Assembly: GCF_019578655.1 (NCBI RefSeq)
Contig: NC_063256.1
Coordinates: forward strand, 11,470,001 to 11,534,000
Length of the DNA stretch: 64,000 bases
Source of the DNA: Ricinus communis
Lineage: Eukaryota; Streptophyta; Magnoliopsida; Malpighiales; Euphorbiaceae
Direction of reading: 5' to 3'
A program made the position numbers and the translations under genes. The notes beneath the pieces were generated by a model. It was not told where the DNA came from, searched no databases, and saw only the letters and a list, made by a program, of their open reading frames with translations. Shown one piece after another: positions 37,714 to 55,211 of the stretch (position 1 is its first letter; the number at the start of each line of letters is the position of its first letter).

Positions 37714-40700
37714 TTCCAAATTCAACCTTACCATAATAAATCTTGAAGACTAACAATTTAGCAACACTAAAAGAACCAAATTTGTATGAGTCTGATATGC
37801 TTCTCTTGCCTGCAAATTCCTCATTTGTTTTCGTACCTTCAAATTCAGCTTTCTGACAATTTTCATCTCGAATTAAAAAAATGGTTTGAGACTCAAACTT
37901 TTCCAAAATCGAATTCAAACATAATAATTTCTTTGATAGCTCTCGTTAATTTATTATAAAACTCACAATGTGAGCTCTACAACATTAAAAGGACCTTTGT
38001 CGACTAAAAATACACAAAATTATTGCAATTTCTCTGTCCTTTTATGTCCTTCATTTCTTCCTTTCAGTTAGGATGTTTTACAAGCTGGTAACTATGACTA
38101 GGCAAAAGGTAAATAAATTAAAGTGACGTGGCAGTTGAATGGCATGCGTATGTAGAGAATGAATGAGAAATATTCTATCTTTGATTGCCACTTTAGCATA
38201 AATTGGTTGTACATAAAATAGAAGTTTTGGTATCAAAAAATAAAATCAAAATAATAGCACCATTTGGATATATGATCTAAAGTTGTGCACCAACAAGGCA
38301 AATTATTCGAAGAAGGCAGCAGTATGTTAAAAATAAAATAAAATAAAATTGTAATTTACGTTAGAAATGTTAGGATAAAGCTAGTATGATATGCTAAATT
38401 TTAGAAGAAAAAATAGGCTTTTAAACTTCAATTTTATTTTATTGAGTCTTTTAATTTTTATTTTATTTTATTGAACTCTTGTACTTCTAATTATGCTTGT
38501 GTTGAGGATGTAATGGTCCTTAATCAAAGTAAAAATAGAAATACAAGAGCTCAATAAATCAAATAAAAGTCTCATAAATTATGTATAAAAAGTTCTTAAT
38601 AAAATTATAAATAAAAATACAATATCTCAATAAAATAAATTAAAACTTCAAAAATTAAATTAAATAAAACAGAAAAATTTAGAAATTTAATAATGGATTT
38701 TGCCATCTTAGAAGGTAAAAGTATTAATTCCTTATATAAAAATAGTTAATGTGAACCAATTATAAGAAAATACAAATTTAGAATGAAATTTGCCAATATA
38801 GAGACCCGTTAGTATTAATAAATCAAATTCAAACTTATTAATACTTAGCTCATCAGTTCACGAGCTGGTTTGTTTACGAACTTATGAATTTATTCGTGAG
38901 CTAACTTATTAATGAACTTGTATTTAAGCTCATAAATAATGCAAAATATTTGTTATTTTAATTATCTTATTTTACATATATAGATAAATATTTATTAATT
39001 ATATATAAATTAACGGGTAAAAATATTTTTATTCTTATTATACAGTATAATTAATTTCTGTAGAAATATTAAATATTTAAAATTAATTGATTCAATATAA
39101 TGAAATAATTATATTATTAAATAAATAAAATTTAATAAATAAAATTTAAATAAAATTTAATGAGTCAAATTTGAAATAAATTTAAATTGGTTCGAACTCA
39201 AGCTCGAGCTCGGTTTGAATTCATGCAAAGTAATAATAAATTAAGTTCAAATTTATTAAAGTTTAGGTCGGTTGACAAACCTAAGTGTGACATTATGGGC
39301 AAGCCATCTGCAGTTACGAAAGGTAGCACCAAATGGTCCGAATTTCATCTTGGTCAAAATTAATTTCAGTCAGTTTTTTTATAAATTAATATAATTTAAA
39401 AGGATAAATATTATTTAAAAGCGCTTTCAAAGAAAGGCAGTATTTAAGAAAATCATGTTTATTCAACGAAATAGTTGCTTAAATAAAAATTGAATAACAA
39501 ATATTTACAAGACTAAATCACTAACACATTTGTCTGTCATATAATACTAAGTAATGATCTCTTTTAACCTATTGTCATTGATAAAAATAAAAACAAAATC
39601 TATTGTCGACACTTAAATCTTTTAGTTTTATTTTATTAAATTTTTAATATTTTATTTTATTCTATCAATTTTTTTTATTTTTATTTAAATTAAAATAAAT
39701 TCTATATTTTATAAGATTTTATGTTCTATAAGATTTTAATATTTTTATTTATTTTCTTAATGGCTCCTTGATCAAAATAAAAGGAATAAAGTTTAATTTA
39801 GCTACTAATCCTATCGTTCATGTTCAATTTAGTTTTTTTTTTCAGATTTATATTTTTAATCTAAATTTTTACATATTTAGTTTAAACTAGTTATTTTTAG
39901 ATAAATGAGCATAAGATTATACACTCTCTAAAAAATAAATATAATAAAAGATAAAAATAATTAATTAATTTTATTAAACATTTAAGTTATTTAAATTAAA
40001 AAATAACGGTGATATTTTAAATAATAAATAATAAAAACAACAAATTTTAATATTTGTTAATGTCTTTACTTTTTTTTTATTTTATTTTTGACAATGATGA
40101 TAAAACAGGCAGCTATAAATAATAGTAATAAGGCTGATAAGAGTGATGGAGCTAAAGGTGCTTCAACAGGAATGGTGATTTCACAGTGATAATAAAAACT
40201 ATTTATTAAAGTGAATCAAAAGTATTAAATGCCTTTATATAAATGTATCCTCAGATTGTGACTGAGTAAAGTGAATCAAAAGTATTAAATGCCTTCATGT
40301 AAACGTATCCTCAGAGTGCAAAAAGGAGTGGATCAATGTCCTCTAATATGGAAGTTGTTTCGAAGTTAGCTGCTTGGCTTAAAAGCAGCAAGCAACAACG
40401 GCCTTTCAGCCATTGCGCGCTAGCTTGTAGCTTAGGGGTAGAATGGGCATATACTTCATTATGGGTGTAACGGAGAGAGGAATTCTCTTTCCAAAAGAGG
40501 GATTGGTAGTCAAAGTTTTCAAAAAAGATTAAAATCAGCCATCAAATTAGATTTTATTCTTAAAAAAAATATACAAAAGCAAATTAAAATGAATAATTAA
40601 GAAATTAAATAATAAGACTGGGAAAACATATATTTTGCATCGAAGGACAAAAAGAAAAGGAAAAATGAAAAGCCATCAGGTGGTTAACAGTAAAACTGTA

Positions 40701-41770
40701 AATCCTGGGAATTCAACAATTTGACTACAGCGCATACCACTTTTGAATAAATAAATTGACTCATCTCTAAACTCTGTCATTCACTTCAGATTTTCTAATT
40801 TCATAGATACCCACCATTCACCTAACTTTGACCCGAAATAACTTTTAACATTTTTATTATTGATTTTTTCTCAAAATTTATAAAATTTATTTATCAATTT
40901 AAAATATATATGCATTGAATAAATGAAATTAATTTAAATTTATTTAAAATTAATTATAACTAAATTGAAAAATATAAAATTTATAAATAATTTCGAATTA
41001 ATTTATCGGTGTATTATATAACACTAAAATATTACATTCACTTTTATTATTTTTTTCTATGTATTTATTTCAAATGAAATAAATTACTTAATAAATTTTA
41101 ATTGAGCATAGCATAAAAAAAATGCATAGTACATATGTAACTATAAATTTAAACAGTAGAAAGTTTATATTTAGTATATGTTCTGATTTTTACAATAAAT
41201 TAATTATTAGATATTATATAACTTTAAATAAGATTTAATATACATTAATTATCTAATACTAAAAAATAAAATATTTATATATTTATATATATATAACTAT
41301 GATGTGTGATAGGTTCGTAAACTATATTATTGTAAAAGTTATAATATTAAAATACTTTATTAATTGATATGTAATATAATATCTAATAAAAATATTTAAT
41401 TATGTTATATTTTTTTTAATAGGAGATTTTGTGTTATTATATATTTTATAAGTTTAATGGACCACTAATTTTTAAATAAATCTAATCGTTAAATCTCATA
41501 CAACTATTAAATATATATTTTTTTAAATAATCCATTGCTAGCACTAAGTTTTATAACATTAGAAGAATTTAATAAATTTTTTTTATGTTGTTTGATATAT
41601 TGGCTTAGATATATTAATAATAGAGTTAAAATGAGTTACTTGAATTTAAATTATTTCAAAATTTGTATCTGTACAATATATAATAAAATATAATAATTTA
41701 AATATATATATATCACTCACGCCTAAAAAAGGATATGCGAGAAAATAAAAAATAAAAAATTCAAAGCAAG
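37714..41770. other. AT-rich intergenic region upstream of receptor kinase copy 2
   Basis: I see no gene. Two repeats are noted: a stretch rich in CGAGCTCG-like words at about 38815-39290 that looks like a degenerate interspersed repeat, and a 60-bp-period direct repeat at 40208-40320. The last 130 bases carry the kinase promoter; similarity with copy 1 starts only about 60 bases before the ATG. Confidence 0.6.
40208..40320. repeat. Two-unit direct repeat, 60-bp spacing
   Basis: AAAGTGAATCAAAAGTATTA with its downstream sequence recurs exactly 60 bases later (40208-40260 and 40268-40320) with a few changes. Confidence 0.85.
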
Positions 41771-41837
41771 GACCTATATACTGAACGAGCAAATACGTGG
41801 TCCAAGCAAGTTTTTCTTAAGGCCACTTTTTGCAGCC

Positions 41838-44900
<3,063 letters not shown>

Positions 44901-46334
44901 CTATCTGTCAATGTTCCGAAATGTTAATAGTGTACAGTAAAATCTTTCTATTTTTATAGTCATACGTTTAAAATTAAATAAAATCTATGATGACGAAGAA
45001 GTTACAAGTTAGTGAAAATTTGAATGCTAAATTTTTTTATATTTAATATTTAATTTTATTGGTGAAATGATAGAATTTAGAGGTAAAAAACATAAATATC
45101 TTATCATTATTATATAAATAAATTTAATGACATAATATAATATTATAACAAAATATAGTATAACATATATTTTTTAAAATTATATATAAAAATATTACAA
45201 TATATGGAAAAATAATTTTTTAAGACGAAATTTAAAAAATTTATAATTTATTATAATAGAAAATTTATTTCTATTTATAGTAAGTCCAAATTAAAATCGT
45301 AATTTTTTAATACTATATAAAAAGTTATCATCTTATAAAATATAACTGCAGAGAGATTTTACCTTGTAACTTTATAGGTATTCAGCAAAAATATTTTATT
45401 AGACCCATTATAATAGGTCTATTGAACTTTATCTTAAAATCAACAAAAAAATATTGTAAGCTTTTTTAAAAAAATATAATGTAGTTATTTTTCGGTTGTC
45501 TTTTTATTTTTTTTAATTATCTTTTAATTATTTTAGAAAAAATCCAAAAAAAAACAACAAATACTGTATTTTTTAAAAGACTATAATTTTAACATTTTCA
45601 CACAATTAAAATAAAAAAAAGTTATACCATATTTTTATAAGAAATAAAAAAATATAGATACTTTTGTTATTTTTCCTTATATATACCCTTCCCAATGTAC
45701 TTTTGAGTCTTGATCTCTAAAGACCTTTCTAATGACCAGAAAACAGAATTATAATTTTCTAAGACCTTATGCAAATTTACAATTACATTAATAGGTATCA
45801 TTTTTGTTTTTTCTTATGCAAAGAAATTAGGTACTTTGGTTCACCCAATGTCTGTACAAAGTGCTACAGTGGGACACACGAGTGAAACCCTGAGACCCCT
45901 CAGAATCAATTCCGGACCTGCTTGCTTGCTATAGATTGAGTCGGATATTTAACTGAAAGTCTGAAACTTAAACATTATCCAACTAATGCTGAAGAGATAT
46001 AATCTTTAGCTACCAATCCATATAAAATATTCTTAAGCATATGATGTAACCATAAACAGAAATTGGAATCGAGCACACATTCCATTCAATCATCTTTCCA
46101 ACTAATGATTTCCATCAAATTCCAGTACTATTAACTTGGTTCAGCATGAGATCCTGCTGAATTAATCCAAAAAAGGGAGCAGCCTGTCTGTCATTTCAAG
46201 AAGAAAAATTTGAAGCTTCACACCAATGAATGAGTTCATGATTATGTATAATGGTAAAATCTATACATCATGTAGACCGGGCAAGAGCAGCAACTTGGAA
46301 ACCCATGCGCCCAAGAAGATAGATAAAAAAATAC
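44901..46334. other. Intergenic region between receptor kinase copy 2 and the RING gene
   Basis: AT-rich, with no coding signal. It separates two convergent genes, so it holds the 3' ends of both. Homology with the other kinase copy stops just after 44900. Confidence 0.6.
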
Positions 46335-49300
46335 CTAGCCTCGAGCCACTGGTTCAATCTTACAGACTGGGCAAGTATTTTTCTGTGTAAGCCATTGCTT
46401 TATACACTGTATGTGGAAGCCATGTCCACAGTCCAGCTTACCCAGCTCATCATCTGATTCAAACTCCTCCTGTATAAGGAAATACGGAAATACATAAGTT
46501 AATAAATGGCACCTGAAAGTGTCCTTCAGAAATAAACCCCTAAAGTAAAGAAAAAGAAAAAGGGAATACAAAACCTGAAAGCAACAAGATTAACCAACTA
46601 CATCTTCACTCACCTGACAAATACTGCACTTTTTATCCAGAATCATGGGTAAGCGTGATGACAAGTCATTATAAATTGAAGGTTTAATTTTCCTGACACA
46701 GCGACCAATCTCATCTTCTTTCAATCCGGTACTCACATAACCGATTCTTTCACCTAGCTCCAGTAGTTGCTGTTAGCACCAGGAAACAGAAATGCTAAAT
46801 GACTAGAATCAAAGATAACAAGCCAGACAAATTCCAAATGGTTGACCAGCCTAAGCAATGGCAAAAGGGTTCTCACTATATGGTGCCAAAGTTCAGCATT
46901 TATACATGAATTGACCACTCAGAAAAAGTTGATTCTTATATTTGTCCTTTGTATTCCAAGACAGGACTCAACAATTAGCATATGCCAAACAAGAATTCTA
47001 AATGTAATTATAGGGACACAACAGACCTCATATGACATGTGATCAATATCAAGTCTCCAGTCACTATACCGATCGAATCTTCCTCCCATCATGAAACTAT
47101 TTTGGAGCATCATCATCTGCAATTAGCCATAAATGATGTCACTTGTCTTAAATGCCAAGATAGATCTTAGGAACAACTCAATTAGGTATAGACTAATGCA
47201 GATTGTTACCATGTTAGAATGCATAAGAAGATGTGAAGATTGAAGACATTATTTCATGAAATTCAATAAACATTAATTGCAGAACCCTGATTATATTCTT
47301 ATCCCAAATACTTCACTCAAGTAAGTCCACAGTTGAAAGTACTCTGGAACAATGTTTTGCAAAATAACCACACTATCCCCTCATTTAATCAAATACTTGT
47401 AGCATCTGCTACAAATTCTCCATGTTCCTAGACTTCTGTCAAATACTCTCGGATCAAGCTAGCCAATTATAAAATGACAAACATGTAGACATTTTTAAAC
47501 ATAATTCAGCTTAAATATCTCCATAGAAATAGTTTTCATTCAGAAAAGCCTAAAAAAATTCTTTAGAAAAACATAAATAGCCTTTTACCATAAACTAGAC
47601 ATGTTATTGTACGCAACAGAAGTTCTGACAAAAAATGTGAAAATATTTGTCCATGATTAAGCGAATTAATATAAGGCACAAAAATCACATTAGCACACCG
47701 CATCTTTTACATATTTGTCCCCACGCATCATCTGTAGCTTCACCAAAAGTAAAGAAATATCTAGAACTGAATCTTACTAATACCAGGAAAGGGAGGTAGA
47801 GGTCTAAGGAAGCTCCCTACTAATAATCACACTGGATCAAAAAAGATGCAACAAATGAAAGAGTCAAATGAAAAATCTATCCACATTTATAGTTTATCAT
47901 TACCAATTTAAAAAATCAAAAATAAAATATACAACCATGGCTTCCTAGTATCTTTATAACTAGTTCCAAAAAGCATAATTGTCACTCACATGTTTAGAAG
48001 CCAACATGAGTTCCCCCACAGGATATTTACTGTAAGTTGGATAATGGAGGCATCCACTTAAGAAGTCAAACCCTCTATAGTCCAAGTCATAGGTAGATAA
48101 GTTTGTCCAAACCACCAAGACACATATAATACAATGAATGTAAAACTTGTCATTTTGGAAATGTGAGCCCATTGTATGTTTTATTAATTTCTATGGATAA
48201 CTTTTCTTCTCTCAACACGATTATCTTTTCCCTATAGGAAAGACTCTTTACACGTTTCAATCTTGAACACGCACCTACATTTGACTAAGCAAGGTAACAA
48301 ACTATAGATTTTGACAATCTCGGAAGCGTTAAACCTTAATCCTCCTTCTAGCTATATCTTAAGAGCCAGGATTAAAATCAAAGTGGAATAGGGTTAAAAG
48401 TTAAAAAGCAAGATTATCGTTGCCTATGCTTAGCAATCAATAATCTAATACCATTTTATGTAAGTACTGTCGACCATTCTACAATTTAGAAGTCAGTTTG
48501 CCTTCAAGCAACTGACAAAAAGAACAACAAACCCAGCTCTGACCCTTTGAGTTAACAATAGGAAAACCATCGGATAAAGAAAGACAGAAAATCATGGGTG
48601 ACCCAGAAACAAAAGAAAGCCATAATTCCCCATTCTTTCTTAAACTATGAGAAGATGCAAGCAAGAAGAAATTTAAATTCAAGGACCCTTGAAAACAAAA
48701 GATTTTATACTACAGTAGCAGACCAACTAATGCAGCATAACAACAGAAATCCGGAGCTATGTGTACACACCTCAGCAAGTCCATCAGGGGAAGGATGCCG
48801 AACATGTCGATAATACCGGCTTCCAAAAACTTCTGGTTCAGGGCGAGATGTTATAAAAGCAGGGTCAGAATCCAAAAAAGAAAAAGTTTCTGGGTTCACT
48901 GCTGCTCGCCTCCCTAAACAAGAAGCACGCTGCCAAGATTACTAAACAAAATCAGCCAAATACACAGAGAAAAGACGGAAACATGAACAAACCAAGCAGA
49001 GAATCAAAAAAATTATTGACCAAAAGTAGAAAAGTGAACCAACTCTTAACTCAACGCAACACAGCCAAAGAAAACCATAAACAAGAAGTGAAACTATAAA
49101 TCTATAAATGCAATTAAGAAAGTCTCCTCTAATTCAAAAACTCTTAAGAGCTTATCACAAACTCCGTATAAGTTAACTCTCCTACAACATATGGGGTCCC
49201 CAATTTTGGCCCAGCAGAAGTCTTGCGTCGGTAACTATGTAACATCATACGTACACGCATAAAACGATTAAAGAAAATTGAAAAAAAAAAAAAAAACTAT

Positions 49301-50712
49301 TGCATAAGATGAAAAAAATAAACACAAATACTTTATTAAGAATATAATATTTAAAGAGAAAAGAAGAAAACAATACACCAATAAGAGAGAAGGAGGAGAA
49401 ATGGAAGAAAGCACAAATACAGAAGCGGGGGGGAACTGGGTTACTCTTGCCTTCAGAGGTGATTCCATAAGAAAATGCAATGCTAATAATTTCTCATTGC
49501 ACCATGAAACAATGGGTTTATAGGTAAGAATGGTACATGAATGTATAGTCAATAGCAATTTAAGTGCTAAAATTAAAGCGTTTGGAAACGGAATAGGCTA
49601 AAGATTATCGGATTGTATGAATACACCCTAATAAATATGGCGCCAATAAATAGACCAAACTAGATGACATAAAAATTCAAAGCAGACCCAGGAGTCAGAA
49701 ATCTCAAAAAGGTTTCAACAAACAATCAAGATTAACCCATCAAGCCCAAAACTTTACGCCAAAAAAAATTACCAGAAACACAGCATGTCCATCTAAATCG
49801 GGATCAAGCACTGAAAATAACCTCCCAAACTTCTCCAGGAAAAACATTGGAAAAAAAATACCCTTTTAAAATCAAATAAAGATAAATCCTTTTCATAAAC
49901 ATTGATAGAAAACCAAATTCAGATGGATAAAAAAAAATTCAGAACATTTATAGATGAGGAAAAAAGAAAAAGAATAGCAAATAACACTCTGCACAAAAGA
50001 AGAAGAAGAAAAATACCTCCCTCTCTCTTTCCCTCTCCCTTTCTCTCTCCCTTTGAATAATTTTGTCCACATCATTCTTCCCTCTACTACCAGAAGAAGC
50101 ATAATTGTTATTATTAATCCTTCTAGCAGCCACAACACAGTCCACAGACCCAACAACAGCATCAGCAGAAAACCCAATTCCAGGTCCACACCACACATCT
50201 TGCATCACCATACAATTTCCAGAATTAAAACTCCCAATACCATTGCTATTATTATTATTGTTACTGTTATCAGTGTTACTAATACTATGATCACCCACAT
50301 TAATTTGCAACATATTCTCACTACAAATCTGTATACTTTCTTTCTTCATTTTCTGTTGCCTTTGATGCTGTTGATTCTTTTTCTTCTTTACCCTTTTCCC
50401 TTCCCACTCAGCTGATGACCGTATGACCGCAGGCACCGACACTTGCTGGGCGGCACCTGCCGTGCATCCTAGACCTCTGAAGGCGGTGCCTTTTTTCTTG
50501 GTTGTGGGTTCAGTGGAAAATGGGGAAAGGAAAAGAGAGGAAATTGTGGATTTAGAAGAGCGAGACATTTGCGGGTTTGGATCTGTTTCCGTTTCAGTTG
50601 TCGAAATGGGCATTTCTTGTTGTTGATGGTGGAATTGGTTTCTGGGTCTTCTTAGTTTGATTTGTTCTGCTATTGTTGAAGTGGAAGAATTAGTTTCTGT
50701 GAAAACTGACAT
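46335..50712 (-). CDS. RING-H2 E3 ubiquitin ligase, HIP1/MBR-like, five exons
   Basis: Exons on minus: 50017-50712, 48771-48929, 47027-47116, 46614-46769 and 46335-46469, all phase 0, giving 411 residues. The C-terminal RING-H2 has Cys363, Cys366, Cys381, His383, His386, Cys389, Cys400 and Cys403 (CSICQ, then CGHGFHIQC, then CPVC), so it should bind E2 and transfer ubiquitin; the target is unknown. The segment DWRLDIDHMSYEQLLELGER just before is typical of the HIP1/RHG1A/MBR group. The N terminus is low-complexity (Ser/Thr, Gln, Asn runs) with conserved GLGCTAGAAQQVSVPAVIRS and DVWCGPGIGFSADA. Exon 1 ends in an Arg-Glu repeat coded by a GA run right at the donor. The start at 50712 (MSVFTE) is chosen because coding character begins there; the frame is open further upstream but looks like 5' leader. 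Exon 2 uses the AG at 48930-48931, the only nearby acceptor that keeps phase. Confidence 0.9.
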
Positions 50713-53700
50713 GATTTTCACAGAGAAGAAGAAGCAAAAACAATGGAACTTGAAATGAACAGTTATAATAATGATGTTAGAAATGGAATGGAATGTTACA
50801 GAGAGATTAATAAGCTTCAGATACAAAGAGAGAGAGAGAGAGAGAAGGATAGAAGGATAAAAGAAAAAGCTTTGATTTTGAGTTATTAATGGAGAAAGCA
50901 GAGATATTATTTTGATGGGTTTGTTTTATTATTTATTAATTGAATTCAAAAGAGGGATTGTTTCAATTTTTATTCTAAAAATTTTGAAAGAAGAGTAGTT
51001 AGGTGGGCTATGGTTTGTCTTCTTGTTGGAATGGCATATTTATATAATATAACGCTAACAGTAACAGATGATGAGACACTGAGAGAACCTGGAAATTGGA
51101 ATCCATTAATTAATACATTCTTTTTTAATGCTTTGCTTTCATTTTCTTCTTCTGATCCTGGACTTTGATGCTTACTTATCCAACAATAATGCTTTCACTT
51201 ACTAAATCTTCAAATGTGAAAGCATTGAAATTCAACCTTCTCTTTATTTAACTTAAAAATATTTGTGTCTTTCAACATTTCTTGATAATAAAGTAGTCCC
51301 TCAACCTTTTTTTTATCTTTCAATTGCAACTTGCATTAAATTTTAGCCTATTGTTTATTAGTTATTATAAGTTTGTGATGTATTTGCATTATACAAATTT
51401 ATTTTAGAAAATAACTTGAAATTTATAAGCAGACTCTGCTTTTTAATACTAAATCTTTATATTGTTCAAAAGAAAGTAAATCTGTATCATTTTCTTGTTA
51501 GAAGATAATTTAATCTTAAATCTTATATTTAAATTAATAGAATAAATCCTTCAAAAGTCAATTAACTAACCACTAGTGATCAGAGGCTACCATACTCCAA
51601 AATAATTTAAATTTGAGACATTATTTCAAACAAAATTTATTTATTCACTGTTTAAATTTTTTTATGTACATTTATGACATAATAAATATAGTTATTTTTA
51701 TATATTCCCATTTTATCAGTATTTTATTGATTGGAAATTTCAAAATACTTTCAAGTTAAAATACCAACTAAATTATTTTGTATTAGCTAATATAAAATAT
51801 TCATTAACTGTAAAGATATTTACTTTTTATTTTGATTAAATTAACCTCTTGAAATAAAATTCAAATTCTAAATCTTTGTCCCCAAACACAATACAAGGAT
51901 TATAATACTCTTGTTTAACCAATTTAAAATGTTCATCCTACACCTAACATACAGATCTAATTCATAACCAGTCACTTCTTTTTTATCTTTTGAGAACAGT
52001 ATTATAGCTGACACTATCTAATGATCAACCCCAAAACAAAATTACTTAGGGGCAGAAAAATAAGGGGTGTAGAGAGAAGAAAGAAAGGTTGGGGATAGTG
52101 TGGAGCAGAATTGAAAGGGTCCCACAGGGAAATCACAAGGTCAAGAACAAATTTGAAGGGGGCTCAGAGTTTTGAGATCAGAACCAAAGACATATTGGTA
52201 TAACAGGCTGTGTGCGGTCTTCTGGAAAACCCAAAAGACTTGTAATCATGTGATTGTGAGGTGCTATTAATTTGACTCAGGGCATGTCTTCTTCCTAAAG
52301 CATCCTTTCTTTCTTTGGGTCCCTTTTTATGTCTGTTTCTTTTCTTTTTTTTTTCTTTTTCTTTTAGGTCTACCTGCACACTCTAAGCATCATTGATCAT
52401 TCTCCTCCATTACCCTTCTGCCCAATTTGAGCCCCCACAGCTGTTTGCAATTCAGGCAGTGATTAGTGGTGGAATGGATTAACCATAATGGCTCTTTTAA
52501 ATCTCATGAAAAGCTTATTTAGAAAAGTTTGTGATTTGTGAACAAGCATAAAATAGGGCGTCAATTGTCATGTTGTGCAGACTTCTTTTTTTAAACAAAG
52601 ATAATCATAGGGTTGTGAGTTTCTAATTACATGGTAAGGAATTTTTGGTCATTTTCTCTATTAGGCTAAAGGACATGCCAAATGGTCCATTGAGATGCAT
52701 CATTTTTATTCCCATAATGGAGAAGAAACCAATATCTTTGCTTCTTGTAGAGAGAAAATAGGGAAAATGGTCCTTGCAATAATCAAGAAGGTGCAAGTGC
52801 AATGAAACGAAGATAGGATTCTAATGGTAAAGAATTTAGGCTTTTGACATTATGCATGGCAATTAAAAAAAAAAAAAGATAAAAGAGGAAGAGATATTTG
52901 AAAGGGAAGGAAAAAGAGAAATTATTTATCCTTTTATGTTTAATTGCACAAAAGATATCATTAGAAAAGGAGAAAAGAATTAATTAGATTTAAAAAAGAA
53001 AATCAAATTAAATTTATATATTTCACATGTCAAATCAAGATACAATTAATTTCAACTTCTGAAAAACAATAAAAGTGAATTACTTTTTATCCAGTTAAAA
53101 TAAATTCTCACACTTTCAATTACCCTCCATGCATAAGCGATATAAGAAAACAGTTAATTTGATGGAGTATCAGGGTGTCAAGAATGCTAAATTACAGGTT
53201 TATGCTCTGTGAGCACCAATGGTCCATCCAAAACATAAAGAAGGTGGGAAAATGCAAGATTTGCTCAGGCAGGTGGAAAGAGCACCAAATGCATTTAAGG
53301 AATTAGCTGCACAGACTGAAGCTTTAAGGGAGAGAAAGTACAATTTGTGAGAGACTCGAGACTAACCAGAGTCTTCTCACTCAAAGACTCTTGGCTAGTG
53401 AGTGATTGACTTGTTATCACACCATATTTTAGATTTCTTCTTTAAGAGATTCTATATATATATATATATATATATAATGAAATTTTATAGTTTTTTCTTT
53501 AAACCCAAAATTTTATATTCTTAAAAAAAATAATTACCATCGTCTTCTAATTTAATAAAAAAAGTTTTATAGAATTTGAATGGAAGTTTAAACACCGATA
53601 AAATAAAAAAATAATTCTCAACTGTTTATCTAAATTAATAATAAGTTTACACCAGTAAAGAATCGTTAAATTATTATTTGGTTATACGTAAATATAACCA

Positions 53701-55023
53701 AATTTAAGCAATATTATGTTTTTCTATGTGGGCTCAAGAACAATTTGTTTAAGCTTGATTTTATTTGTTCTTGTTTTTGTTTTTGTTTCTGAGAAGGTTT
53801 AAGCTTGATTATTAGTTTGTATAGTTTTATACTTTAAATTCAATATTAAGAAAAGTTAAATTTAGTGCTATTTTTCTCATTCATAATTAAATTTGTAATA
53901 GTAATAATAAACAGAAATGGAACATTTACACTAAATTAAAATCTGTGTTTTCTTTCATGTGTGTGCTGTCAAGTGTATAAAAAAATCTTTAGATGATTTA
54001 AGAAAGATTTTAATCATGATGCATAATTATTAATAAGAAAAAAAGGTTGGGTGAATTGGGATTCATTATTTGGAGTGATTTAAAAGCTTTATTTTAATAG
54101 TAAAATCCTGAATTAAACTCCATCCATTATCCATACTTCTATTTAAAATAGTGATATTTTTACATTTTAATTGTTGGCAAATCCCCATTCAGGTATTCTC
54201 ATGGACTCTTCATTATTCATGAAAAACTGAGAAGGAACCCACCAAACTGAAAAGAAGAACCAAAAGATTTAAACATTAGATTTGCTACAGATCTGTAGTC
54301 TGTATCAACGAGAGAGAGTGAGAGAGCTGCAGTGTCATCAGCTGAAGCTGAATCATCTTCCATACCCTAACTAAACCCTTAAAAATAAACATAATCGGTT
54401 CCGTTTAACAGCTTCACTCAGTTCCGATGAACTGTTTAATTCCACGTTGGAAAAGAATTTATTTAAATTGTTTTTCGTTTCAGGCTTTCCGATGAAGCAA
54501 TGCTGAAAATGACAAGAGTGAGTATATATTTTAATATATATGTTTATAGAGATGCGTGTAATTAACAAGAAAAGAAGAGATTCTGATTACGAGTTCTTTT
54601 CTTTTATTGGTACAACAAAGCTGTTCTTTGCAAAACTTTTGACTTTTCTTTCTTTACTTCTACTCTTCCCCCCCAAACTCCTTTCCCATCTTTCTCTTCC
54701 TCACTCTTGCTGCCATTTTATTATTTTTGGAGCTCTGTGCATTCTAATCCAAGTTTTTACTCTTATTTTAATTTTACTTTAAAAGCCTAATCCCTATTTT
54801 ATTAGTAAAATAATAATATAAAATCATTACCATTTCTTTCCTTTTTAGATACTGTAATTTCTTTTTATATTATACCACGTACTAAATTTCCATCAGTATG
54901 ACACACCTCATCATTAGGCCTGCTCCTGGGTTTGCCATCACCCGACCCGTTTAAATCTCAAAAACATAAATTTATATTAGTTAATATTTATGAAATTCAT
55001 CTAGAAATCTTATTTTAAATTTA
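50713..55023. other. Intergenic region upstream of the RING gene
   Basis: The left end is the RING gene's 5' leader and promoter, with an AG dinucleotide repeat at about 50826-50845. A TA repeat lies at 53453-53476. The open frames (for example near 54540-54782) look like chance hydrophobic runs of T-rich DNA. No gene is supported. Confidence 0.6.
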
Positions 55024-55195
55024 TGCACGATCTGTTTTTTCAATAATCCAAAAGGGCTAACTCGGCTATCGAGGTTTAAAAGAGCATAAAGACTTCCCAT
55101 GGCGAGGTATCTCTTTATGGTCTTAGCTTGAGAATACTCTCCTGCCTTGAGTTTACAGCACGAGGATTATAAAATGAACAGCTCTCGGCTCCTCT
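55024..55195 (+). promoter_or_regulatory. Pararetrovirus leader, block A (5' truncated)
   Basis: Matches 59042-59215 (plus) and the inverted copy at 60180-60345. It starts inside the leader at TGCACGATCTG; DNA to the left looks like host. It leads straight to the primer site. Confidence 0.88.
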
Positions 55196-55208
55196 TGGTA
55201 TCAGAGCC
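55196..55208 (+). promoter_or_regulatory. tRNA-iMet primer-binding site of the pararetrovirus
   Basis: TGGTATCAGAGCC, complementary to the 3' end of plant initiator tRNA-Met, the priming site for minus-strand DNA in this virus family. Further copies lie at 60167-60179 and 60694-60706 on minus. Confidence 0.93.
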
Positions 55209-55211
55209 ATA

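Noticed and set aside
38815..39290. Possible transposon with CGAGCTCG-like words
   Set aside because: I could not define ends or a target duplication, so it is only mentioned in the intergenic entry.
49268..49558. Hydrophobic 96-codon frame on minus
   Set aside because: Lies in intron 1 of the RING gene, T-rich, no motif.
50053..50415. Plus-strand 120-codon frame opposite RING exon 1
   Set aside because: Shadow of the Asn/Ser-rich coding on minus.
50713..50826. Upstream extension of the RING protein to an earlier Met
   Set aside because: The added part is hydrophobic, AT-driven and runs through probable 5' leader; family-like sequence starts at 50712.
54910..55023. Possible extra viral sequence left of block A
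   Set aside because: No match to leader or promoter; viral similarity starts at 55024.
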